From contig JAJFZO010000034.1 of the NCBI GenBank assembly GCA_021397835.1, positions 2,048,501 to 2,112,500 of the forward strand: DNA of 64,000 nt. The letters run 5' to 3'. Within the stretch, counting starts at the first letter, position 1. The number at the start of each line of letters is the position of its first letter. Made by a program: the position numbers and the translations under genes. The stretch comes from Moringa oleifera. Lineage: Eukaryota; Streptophyta; Magnoliopsida; Brassicales; Moringaceae. The notes under the pieces were generated by a model, which was not told the DNA's origin, ran no database searches, and saw only the letters and a program-made list of their open reading frames with translations. This document shows, piece after piece, positions 13,801-24,097 of the stretch.

Positions 13801-16800
13801 GGTCCTCCACTTTAACTCCCTCCTACCACTCTTTTACTAGTTGTTCAAATCCTCTTACCTTCAACCACATGTTTTCGAATCAAAATGGACAAGGCTCCCA
13901 TTGAATTCCATCAATTTCCAAGGCAATAAGGTGATGGTCTGGCGTGGGGCTTGGAAGGAGCACTTGCTGCATAATAGAAAAAATCTCCTCCCAACTATTA
14001 GACACTAGAAATCTGTCCAAACGAGGCATAAATGGCTTTTCCCACAAGTTAGACAAAGGGAATAATACCCCCCCCCCCCCCCCCTTTTTCCTCGTGTGAC
14101 CAATGGTAAGTCCTATAACTCCATTTCCATGATGATTTCTCTAAATTCCCCCGAACTACAACCTCCGCCCCCTACCACAAACCACTTTGATGAGAGTACA
14201 ACACCATGTTTAAGTCTCCTCCAATTACCCAAGGTAGTCCTTCCCACCTTCTCCTACATCATCTCAATGCCTCCCATAGTATTTGCCTTTTCCCTCTATC
14301 ACTACTCCTGTGAAAATCCATTCTAACCCCATCCCCTCCATCACAAAGACATATCATATCGACGTAGAGCTTACCCAACTCTCCTTCAAGTTTCCCATCC
14401 TCCTATTCCAACAAACTAGAATCCGACCTAAGCTACCTTAAGCCGCCAACTCCATCCATTCACTTCCCTATTGTCCCCAAATACTCCTCATTAATCCATT
14501 ATTCATCTCCTCTATCTTTATTTCTTATAGACATACCACATCAACCTTCCACCTCTTTAAAGCTTGTTTGACTACTACCCTACTCTCCATATTACTAATC
14601 CCTCTCAAATTCCATGAAAATATTTCAAATACCATGTGATTTCTTTGTTGCCCTCACTACGGAGGAGCCTTCTAGTTTTTGCATTCCCTCTCTCTCATAA
14701 TTAACCCCAAACTCTAGCCTCTTGAGCTCTCTAGGGTATCACCATGGCCTCCCTTCCTCAAAGAGTCCCTTCCCTTAGCATAATGCTCCCTTCTTCTTCT
14801 CTTCTCAATCTCTGCAAATAGATCAAAAGCTTGCTCCTCCATCCCCTCAAAAGTTATTCCCAACATCTTGCTAATTCTGCTCATAATCTTTAGTACCTCA
14901 TCAAAGATCTCTTGTTGCCACCTCTCCTCCTTATCCACAACACAATATTGCTCTTGTGACAAAACCAATTAGTCTTCCTTCTCTGTGCATCTCTGCCAAT
15001 CTCCCCTCTAACTAACTCCCTTTCACGTCTCTACTGGTCAAATAATTGAGTCGGACAGTCCAGACCCACAAAGCCCACTGTTGGCACAGCTCTGCTGCCT
15101 TCGACCACTTTTGTCAGTTCTGTAACGCCTTCCACCTGTCTTGCCTTCTCCAATCGTCGAGAAACCATCCCTGAAACATGGCCACCACTCTGTTCGGTCA
15201 TACCCATTTTCTTTGAGCCGTTTTCTACTCCCAAGTCAGAAACTGTCAATGTTTTCTGCATTTGGACAAGACCCAAGCCTAATTCATATGAGTTTGAGAT
15301 TGAATGTTGACCAATATCAAGGTCTAAACCTGAATCACTGCAGATCATGATTTAGGCTCAATCCATCTCCTCTTCTGCCCCGACCCATGTTGAAGTGGGA
15401 ACCCAATTCACTGTGGGTAGGATCCCTTGGACCCTCCCACCTCCCCTCGAGCATTTGTTCAAAGATCTCACCTTTCCCTTTATCCATTAGCAAGCCCAAT
15501 CCATCTGCTTGTTTAGGTTTAGGGAATCAATTTTTCAGCCCAAGCCCACTACTAGCAATATCATCTGTCCCCCGGCCCCAAAAAGTTTGTCTTCTTCACT
15601 CGATTATCAGAAGCTAACCATTTCTTCTGCAAATCATGCTTATTCCCTTTGCTTGTTCCACCCCCCCCCCCCCCCCCCCCCCCAACATCCCTCCAAGATT
15701 TAGCTTCTTTGTGTTCTGCTCCTAGCCCCTACTGTTGCTTATTGACTGCTGGAAATGACACCCCAAGATGGGCAAATGACACCAAACCTACTCTCCCTTA
15801 TCCCACATTTGTGACAGGACCATTTCCTCCCGAAGTCTCCCTTCTCATTGCCTTATCGCTCTCCCCTTCCTTACCGCATACCCTGTAGAAAGATTCTACC
15901 AACTTCCACCACCCAAAGCTATCACCTCCGTTGGGGAATACCAGGACTCTCGGTCCCTCTTCACCTACTTCCAACAAGCACGGATACATCCCATAGCTGT
16001 TATTTCTGACATCAAGCGATAGAACCCTCTTTCCAACTCTCCATTTCTTCACCCACCCAAATTTACTACCCGCACAAATCAAGCTATCCATAGACGAGCA
16101 CCACCAATCCATCTCCTCTTCGCTTAGGTAGAAAGAGATCCTCCTAGATGTGCTTTGCTCAGTGATACGTAACCACTCTGTCGATCCACCTTTTTGACTT
16201 CAAATTCAAACTTCTTTCTCTCTATCCTAATGGAGAAAATCTCCATACCCAGTCTGTGCACTTTTCCAATTTGCATAAATTGCCATTAATTGACAGATTA
16301 GACTAGGATCTCTTTTCAACAAATCAAGATGCTAGCACAGTGTTCATATCTTTTCTTGATTGAAAACTGCATGATATTTTATCCTTGATAGTTTTTAGAC
16401 AATCTTCACCTTATGAAGAAAAATCTACAGCAAAAACTGATCTAAATTGGACTTCTTTTTTTCTTTTTCAATTGTTTCCTTTCTCCATTTACACCTTGCT
16501 GGTTTAAGTCAAGCTTTTGTCCCCACAAAGCAGTTTCTATTTTTCTATAAAGCAACTTATGTTTCACCATTCTCTTGTTTCCTACTTTCCCCAAGTCAAT
16601 AGAACTAGGTGAGATTAGAATCTCTTCTTCCTTAAAAAACAATCAATCAAGACCTAACATGATTTTAGTAGAATCTCTATTCTCTGGACAGAAAACTTAC
16701 ATATAATAAGAGTACAAAATATTTCAGCAACCAGAAGCTGGCGAACCAGAAACCCAAAATATTTCATTCACAATTTCAAAATTGAAGCCACCATGTATAC

Positions 16801-19731
16801 AGAACGTGACAGCTATTATCTATAAAAATAACCTAGGAATTCTTTCATTCTCTTTTCCTTATTTTTTACCTTCCCTCCTCTCAATATGTCCATCAACTAA
16901 ACTCAGGTGTTCAAATCAGTGCTTACGATGACTAAAAGAGTGGCATTTATCAACTAAAATAAATCATAACAATTTCAGAAAACATTTAAAGAAAAAAAGC
17001 ACAGAAGAGAATGGTGAGGTAGCTCAGCCTCTATACAAAAGGGAGTCACTATCTTGCCAAAAGATAGGAAAGCTTAACCCTCTGAACACAAAGGCAATAA
17101 AGCCTAATCATCTGAGAAGAAAGACACCAAATCAGTACCAGATATCAAGGTTAGTCCCCTTAGTCACAAACAGTACAATCAACGCCAACCATTTTAGCCA
17201 AGCCAAATGATAGATCGAGTTGTTCTTTACTTTCTATATGCTTCTTTCATGCATACCTTGTGAGGTGAATCCTTCACAGTATCACTAATGGTCTTGATTT
17301 CAGCTTCTGATTTCTCCAGTTGACCAGTCTGCATGAAAATAGCAACTGTCTGAAAACCTGCTCCATGGATAGTAACCACAATTGACCTCAGAAATTGCAA
17401 AGCAGTAACAGAAAATACAGTTTTAGATGAATCAAAGTATGGTCTGTTCACAGAGAGATGAACTGAGCACAACAAAGAAAATCACAGATGTCATGGGAAG
17501 AAAAAATTGAAAAACAGTCAAGCTTAAAATGCGCCAAATATCCTCATGTACAAGAAGTAAGAACCATAAAAGCATGAGAGTACTTCGTCAAGAAACACAA
17601 AGCCAGTTTAAAGATGAAAGGTCAAAAATCCTTCAAAATGGGGCTATTGTAGAATTTCCACTTATTTAAATAAACCACCATCCCATTTCAAAAAACAACC
17701 AATCTCATTTCCATCAGTGATGCATCAAGGAATAATGAATTGAACTACATAACTAAAGCTATACAGAAGAAAGTTGTCAACCGCTTAAAATCAGAACATA
17801 CAACTATTAAATATCCAGTAACCTTGATAGTAATGGTGTCACATCCCTACAAATGCTCATCATCTAGTGAATGTATCAGACAGGTAATATCTAAATCCAG
17901 TATAGCTACATATACAAAGTTATATATGCATGGTGCCTCTTGCTTTAAAAACACTTAACAAATAATTGTTACATGGTTCTTCTCGAATAGACTTGGCGGA
18001 CAGAAATGTCTTTAGAAAACGGAAGGCTGCATCAGTTAAGAAAGGTAAACAGAATAACCTTTCACGATTCATATATACACAAAAGCCTTGAGCAATTGGA
18101 GCAAGATGAATAACAAAGCTAAAAAAGACCATAACGTTAAGAGAAATCAATTCATGAAAGCTTGAGGTACCATCAATGAAGGTTAGGATGTGAAATTTTC
18201 AAGCAAGAGAATTTTTACAGCATATCTAAAAGGTATACAAAGAAGACACCAGTTGCAAAGAGTGGCATGGTTCACATTGAAGACAGCAAAACAGTAAAAC
18301 AGAAAAGAGTAAGAGAAAGATGAGAGAGAGACAATCGGTCCAGCTGACAGCTCAACAAGGAAAATGGCCATGCATAACTATCCAAGAAACTAATTAAAAC
18401 CATTCTAGTAAGTTCCCTCTTGGTCTCTGGAATAATTTCTTTTGCCCAAATATTGAGCATTCTAAATTCTGAGATTTGAGATGAGTAAGGTAGTTTGCAT
18501 CCTTCAGGAACAAAAATTTCGATAGGCAGCCAAGTAAAGCCATGTGCATATTCACACAGCAGACACCAATAGTGAAAACAACTCAATTAAGCCTATAGTC
18601 ACTACATCTCACATCATCTGGAATTTGAATGTCACCCAAAGAATAGGGACAAAAAACATTCTACATGCTATTAAACAACAACTGTCTTAAAAGCCTGGAT
18701 CAAAAACCCAAAACCAATGGCAGAAAAAGAAGCTGCAAGCACAACTTGTCACTACACCTGGAAATCTTCTTATTTAGGAGAGAGCTTCATCCCGCCCTGA
18801 ATGTGAATTACGACACACCCAACATAAACACCCTATTTAAGAGATTCCAACATCACAGTCAGGAAAAAAAAATCTCACATGAAATTGAGAAACAGATCAT
18901 TCTATGGGCAATAAAAAGTCTATGAAGCTACAGCAGCAGTCCTAGAGATATCTGCTAAACAATTAGAACTTGCTTCTACATCAGCAAAGCAACAAAGAGC
19001 ATTTGAAAGACAAAAAAAAGTGCCCAAAAAAAAAAAGCAGAAGAAGTCCCAAAGATGCAAGCCCATCCCTTTGTTTTCTGGCAGTTATGCTACAAGGACT
19101 TCCCTAAAGGGAAGGCCAGGTCTGGAGTTTGGTGTCCCCATCAGCAAAGAAGTAAAAATAAAAAATAACTTCTGTCAACAGATGACTAACCACAACAATA
19201 TTCTCATTGCAAACAAGAAAGCTCAAAGGTCTTGGTACTTTCAACTGATGAAACATAAATTAGCAGCAAGAAACCTCTCCTTTCATGAAACACTCTAATT
19301 TATTTAGAAATATATAAGACAGAAGAGAAAAAGAAAATGGAAGGAAAAATAATCAATGTCCAATATCACATTAGCCATTATATTCTTATCATCCATCATT
19401 AAATTTTTATAAGGAGGTGTAAAAATTTTACGGTAAGCTTGACACTGTAGGATCAGACCCCAAATCCCACCTAAGTGGGCCCCTGATTACTTGGCTCCTC
19501 CAATGTAATTGTACTAGTCCCTACACAATTATCATGTAAGCCAGCCATAATTGACTCTTAAGTTGACTGCAACCAGATACCAAACTCTCTTAGACAACAC
19601 CATGACCCGAAGGCCATTGATTGCCACTGCACAAAAAAACCCATTGGCTGAAGAATATTAGGCCTTAACAAGCCACATATACACACACGCACGCACACGC
19701 ATGCACACTATGCATATATATATATATACAG

Positions 19732-19789
<58 letters not shown>

Positions 19790-22005
19790 CATTTCTTAGT
19801 TTGAAAAATAATAATAAAAAAAAACTAACATTGATACACTTCAACGTAGGCCCACCTTGCTTTCCCATGATAAAGCCCATATCTCTCTAAATCAGAATAA
19901 ACTTTGCAATAAAATTGACTTTTCATCCAGCAGCACTCAAAATTAGCTCACACTATGAAGTTATAATCGCAAAGATGTAAGAAATGGGTCCTCTTAATTA
20001 AGTGCTGCTCGGTGCCATTGTTCACCCCACAAAAACATTTATGTAACTCACTCCACTCCATGACACAAAAGTAGTGAAATTTGAATTTATATAAGCAAAA
20101 TAGAGGATTTATGCTATGAAGTCAAAGATTCTACAGAAATATTGTAGGCACATGTGAACATTAACCACAGATGAGAATCACTCCATGACAACAAAAATAT
20201 GTATATAACCATCCAGCACAGCTAATGAACATTTTAGTGAAGGATCTGATTGAATATCACAGAACATGTTTCGCAAAACACCCAGATAAAAACAAACAAG
20301 CACAGAAATCAGTATGAAGCCCTGACAAAAGAAATTGAGAAACAAAATAATAAGATTGTCTTGCTTACTGCCACTTCGACGAAATCTTTGGGGCGACTGA
20401 TTTTGAGGATGGTGCCAGCAAAGGAACAGCCATCAAATGAAAGGGCTGCAGAAGCATCCTCAGGAGTAAGAAATTCCACAAATGCTTGACCTTTTTCCTT
20501 GTGTACCTAAAGTGAAGACATGGTAAGGCTATGAGACACCAAACAGCTACCATACATGATATAACAAGAAAAAATGTATTACATAGAATGTACACCAGAC
20601 TTACAATGCAGCTAATACATGGTTGAGTCCCTTGAATATGATTAGAACCTGAAGAAAGCAAAAGATTATTAAAGCATTCCATCAAAGCTTTCTCAGAGAC
20701 TGAAGCCGGAACATTTTCGACATAAAGCCTCCTCATAGGCCGGGTAGCTTGTGTTAGTTGAACAGAATCAATAAAGACACTCTGTTTTGTGGACATAGCA
20801 CCATAAGAAACCCCAGTGACAGGCTTCATGGCATTTAAAGCCATTTCATGCATTACAGGGGATGCAGTTTTTGCTGACAGGAGATCAGAAGAAACTGGTC
20901 CAGAAAAAATGATGCCTGCTCCTGCAGGTCCAAGATCCCACTTAGCACTTTTCTTCTCTGGGGAGCGATTAGTTGGGGAAGGAGTCTTAACAGCAACGTC
21001 AGCTCTTCTTTTCCTTGGTGAGTAGCCACCAAGCCCACTCGTGGACCCACTATGCCGCCTAAAGTGGCTACTTGACCCGTTGTTTGCCATTCTGCTCCTG
21101 TCTATATCAGAATGGCGTCTTCCAGACCTAGTTTTTAGAGAATGCGAGGACAGCTCTCCATGCTCACGCCCATAGTAAGATGTCCGTTTGTGGGCCCTCG
21201 GTGAAAGTGAAATAGACCTTCTATTTCTGTCCTCCTCATGATCCTGACTCCTTGATCGTCTCCTTTTATTTCTTACATCCTCATGACGAAATTTTGAAGA
21301 TTCTTTTCTCCCCTTTCTTACTGGAACTGCTAAGTCATGTCCTTTTACAAGCTCATGTCTTTTTGAAGCTTTCCTATCCTGATGTTTTTCGTCATCTACA
21401 TTTCGGTATTTTTTCTCTCTTTCCCTTTCAGATTTTCCACTAGTTCCCTCTGTTGGTCTATTTTTCTCGGTAAAACTTCTTAAGTGCTTCTTTTCAACTT
21501 CATTTTCAAAACCATCCCTTGACCGCTCATCAATTTTTATCCTACAATGAGTTTGCATATCAATCATACCTTTAGCTTTAGCATTAATATCTTTCCTCAT
21601 TTCAACTGTCGATTTGATTTCTAATGCACGAGTTTCTCTAGTTCCCTGTTTAGCTAGCTTATCCTCCTTTTTAGAAGGATTCTCATCTTTCTTTTTGGTA
21701 TCTACCTTTACAAATTCCTTCCTTGAGACTTTCTCTACGCCATTGGGAGAATCTTTATGGTGGTTATAACCCCTTCCAGATTCATGATTGTCAGAAACAC
21801 CATCAAGGATGCTGTCCCCTGATGCTTTCACTGATTCCAGAGCCCCCTCTTTCACACTTTCAGACAATCCTTTGTTTTTCCTCCTAAGCATAATCTCATC
21901 AAAGCTGAAGGGCCTTGTCCGAGCAGCAGTTCCTTCATAGCAGTTATCTTGGGAAAGCTCACCATTTTTATCATGCTTCTCTTTATGCCTACTGGCTCTG
22001 CTCAT
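7888..22005 (-). CDS. U2AF-large-subunit-like splicing factor (RS-like region, ULM, two RRMs, UHM)
   Basis: This is a nuclear RNA-binding protein related to the U2AF large subunit, which recognises the 3' splice site. Nine exons in transcript order: 20605-22005, 20369-20506, 17257-17328, 10409-10450, 10147-10236, 9094-9201, 8880-8972, 8678-8757 and 7888-8584. They total 2721 nt (906 aa). Residues 1-350 are basic and Lys/Glu/Arg/Ser-rich, with RS-like runs. Residues 350-360 hold a ULM-like motif ([10 protein letters not shown], Trp356). RRM1 starts near residue 425 ([13 protein letters not shown]). RRM2 covers about 536-613 ([15 protein letters not shown]). The UHM-type third RRM starts near 642 (VLKLKNV) and is split by an acidic insert of about 165 aa; it resumes at GCVFVEYG and keeps an R-x-F (GRLF). 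It resembles the Arabidopsis At2g33435/At2g33440 type rather than canonical U2AF65. Intron 3 is 6.8 kb because of a LINE. Confidence 0.88.
10338..10354. repeat. (GA)n microsatellite in an intron
   Basis: A short run of about eight GA units, preceded by a G-rich stretch, lies just upstream (in transcript sense) of the 90-nt exon of the U2AF-like gene. On the transcript strand it is a CT-rich run, so it could serve as a polypyrimidine stretch, but it sits about 100 bp from the acceptor. Confidence 0.7.
11075..11091. repeat. Target-site duplication of the LINE, 3' side
   Basis: The 17-bp string agactaggatctctttt occurs here and identically at 16300-16316. It flanks the LINE body exactly, which marks it as the target-site duplication. 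The T-run at its right edge corresponds to a short poly(A) tail on the minus strand. Confidence 0.88.
11092..14635 (-). pseudogene. LINE ORF2 remnant (endonuclease, reverse transcriptase, zf-RVT region)
   Basis: The ORF probably begins at the ATG at 14635 ([15 protein letters not shown]), the usual start of a plant L1 endonuclease. An endonuclease tail is visible near 13930 ([20 protein letters not shown]). RT segments appear at 13143-12952 ([17 protein letters not shown]) and 12583-12239 ([13 protein letters not shown], then [12 protein letters not shown]). The C-terminal part is at 11409-11110 ([19 protein letters not shown]). These pieces fall in different frames with stops between them, so no complete enzyme can be made. 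Confidence 0.82.
14068..14084. repeat. Poly-C tract of 17 in the LINE
   Basis: A homopolymer of 17 C lies within LINE ORF2, and would be a G tract on the coding strand. It breaks the reading frame and is one of four long G/C homopolymers in the window. Confidence 0.85.
14700..16246 (-). pseudogene. LINE ORF1 remnant (nucleic-acid-binding protein)
   Basis: A start at 16246 gives [20 protein letters not shown], and the frame shifts soon after to one with [16 protein letters not shown] (about 16140-16090), which resembles ORF1 of plant L1 elements. Later pieces at 15348-15031 and 14968-14714 are polar and charged, with no clear domain. Assignment rests on position between the LINE 5' end and ORF2 and on the general style of the sequence. 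Confidence 0.6.
15661..15683. repeat. Poly-C tract of 23 in the LINE
   Basis: A homopolymer of 23 C lies in the LINE ORF1 region. Such a length is unstable both in vivo and in sequencing, so the true length may differ. Confidence 0.85.
16300..16316. repeat. Target-site duplication of the LINE, 5' side
   Basis: Second copy of the 17-bp duplication seen at 11075-11091, identical in sequence, at the 5' end of the LINE. Confidence 0.88.
19714..19782. repeat. (TA)n then (CA)25 microsatellite in intron 2 of the U2AF-like gene
   Basis: A run of about seven TA units at 19714-19727 is followed by a perfect (CA) run at 19733-19782 of 25 units. An imperfect ACGC/ACAC run precedes it from about 19679. 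It lies in the 3-kb intron between the exons at 20369-20506 and 17257-17328. Confidence 0.92.
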
Positions 22006-24097
22006 GTTACTACAACCAAAAAAAGGGGTTAAACCCTACAGTAACCAGAGGTGACAAAATATAGAAAACACTCAGGCCTGCCAACAACTACTCATAAGTC
22101 AGTGCTTGAAAACATTGCAATTACGAAGACTGATTCTCTGTAGATAAATTAAGCTGAAGGAGTGAAGCACACTAAGTTGTTAACATCATCCAAGCATTAT
22201 ACACTAACCCATGTTCTCAGCACACTGGAACTCCTCCAATGTACATTGAAATCAAGATTGTTAAACAAGCAACAAAACAGAACTCATTTCTCAGCGTGCA
22301 AAATGCTTCACCATCTCTTATTATGTTTGCAATGCCATAAGCTGCCCAAGAACTAAAATAAGGAATATATGATCATCCCAATTTTGTAAAAGGATCACTA
22401 AATAAACCAGTGGCTTGCAATTTCTTTATACTTTATACCCAAAAAAGATAAAGAGTCCAATAGCTCAATGTTACAGGAATTCATGCACTAAATCAACAAG
22501 ATAAAATCTAAATTCTCAATTCAGAAATAAAAGCAAACAGGTAGATAAATCAGTTTCATTCCCTTATCCTTTCCTTGAAAATGAAAATAAAACAAGAAAC
22601 AACATTTCGCACAACAGTCCAAACCAATGGAAATATTTAGTTCCCGAAGTTCCCCATAATTTTCCTCCGTTTTCTTAACAACACAAAGAAAGCGTAATCA
22701 AAAAGAGTCAGGCGCATTCATCATCAACAAGACGCCTCACTCCCGGCAAGAAACCCTAGAAACATCCAATCCACGAAGTGCCATCGATACAGACACGCGT
22801 ACCTAAATATTAAGAGAAGAAGAAGAAGAAGAAGAAGAAGAAGAAGGTGCAAGTAAGGGATGTACCTTGAATCGAAGGAAAGTTGTGGAGGGGTTCAAAA
22901 AATGCAGGGAACGGGACAAGGGCGCCCAGCAGAGAAAGCAGTCTAGTAGGAAAGAGTTATAAGCATATACAGAAAAGAAAACCTAGAAGCAGAAACCCTG
23001 ACTGGAGCTTCCTGATAATACTACAGCTATCCACAGAATCGATGCTATGTGGTCATTTTGTTGTGTTACCACGTCCTGCTTGGGTGATTCTAATGACTGC
23101 AAATGTTGGATGCCTAAAACATGAGATATTTTCTTGGATAGTCCTTTTTTTATTTCTGAGTTTTACTTCCGGTGAGCTAATCATTATGGATTACTTGAGA
23201 AAATGGTGCTCGTAGATGGATCATTGGATTGAAATCAAATAGATGACTAGATTCATTAAATTAAATGACATTATTACTTATTAAACTAGTTCTACTTAAT
23301 TAAAAATTTTACAAATTTTACTGTCAATTTCAATTCCAAGTTTTTGAAAAAATTTGTAATCCGACCACTAATTGATTGAATGATCTCTCAGTGTCTTGTA
23401 ACATAATTTCCAATCATGGCTTCTTTTAATATCTTGTAACATAACTTCAAATCATGGTTTTTGTCCTCCAAGGATTGCAAATAAAGTACTCATGAAGCAA
23501 AGAAAGTCTCAAATAGTAAAAACTAAGGAAACATAAAATTATTTAAAGCTGCTAATTTTGGGAAAAAGAAAGTGAAGGCAGAGCTTAAAAAGCACCAAAC
23601 AGAAATATAACTGATAACAACTTAAGAATTAGATGCAAAAGAAAATGCTGAAATCAAACAATTAATGAAAAACAATACCACAAAAGTAACATAATCCTAC
23701 AGCAATTTACTCAAGTAAATCTTAATAGAATTTTTACATTATCAAGGTTGACAATTTTTACCACAACTTTTACTATGGGAATTGCGAGCAATACCCTCCC
23801 TGAGGACAGAAGGCAAAATGTTGATAGCAGACCATTCTTTTGACAACTGTGATCACTGAATAGCAACAGAAAACAAGGACACAGACAGCCTCACTCAACA
23901 TTCATGGGATCATGATAATGCATAACTTTAGTTCAATAGGCATACAAATATATAGTTGAAAGTTAAACCACCCTAGGTCTTTTAAGCTTCATGAAAGAAC
24001 TCCATCTGAACACAGGTACCATGGATGACCTAAACCGGAAATTCACAGGAAAGTTCAAATTCTCATTCTTCCAAGTCATGTATACAGGTTTGGAAGT
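22006..24097. other. 5' flank of the U2AF-like gene and 3' flank of MORF2
   Basis: The U2AF-like gene starts at 22005 (-) and MORF2 ends at 24098 (-), so this 2.1 kb holds the promoter and 5' UTR of the former and the 3' UTR of the latter. The base run just before the ATG (GTTGTAG then TAACATG on the minus strand) looks like a splice acceptor. Donors such as CAAG|GTACAT near 22866 would give a 5'-UTR intron; this is not proven. A telo-box (AAACCCTA) lies near 22751-22758. No other gene was seen. Confidence 0.45.
22816..22846. repeat. (GAA)10 microsatellite in the probable 5' UTR
   Basis: About ten GAA units, reading CTT/TTC on the transcribed minus strand. Such CTT runs are frequent just downstream of plant transcription starts, which fits a 5' UTR for the U2AF-like gene. 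Confidence 0.85.

Larger units (their letters stand above)
11092..16299 (-). mobile_element. L1-type LINE retrotransposon, nearly full length, decayed
   Basis: A non-LTR retrotransposon of 5208 bp lies on the minus strand, in the same sense as the host gene, inside intron 3 of the U2AF-like gene. Reading 5' to 3' (right to left) it has an ORF1 region (about 16246-14700), then ORF2 with an endonuclease/EEP domain, reverse transcriptase and a C-terminal zf-RVT-like part. A perfect 17-bp duplication flanks it. Frameshifts and stops break both ORFs, and the RT active-site box reads FAND instead of FADD. It is therefore a dead copy, although the intact duplication suggests a fairly recent insertion. 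Confidence 0.88.

Noticed and set aside
19665..19880. A minus frame with Cys-Val repeats
   Set aside because: Translation of the (CA)n microsatellite only.
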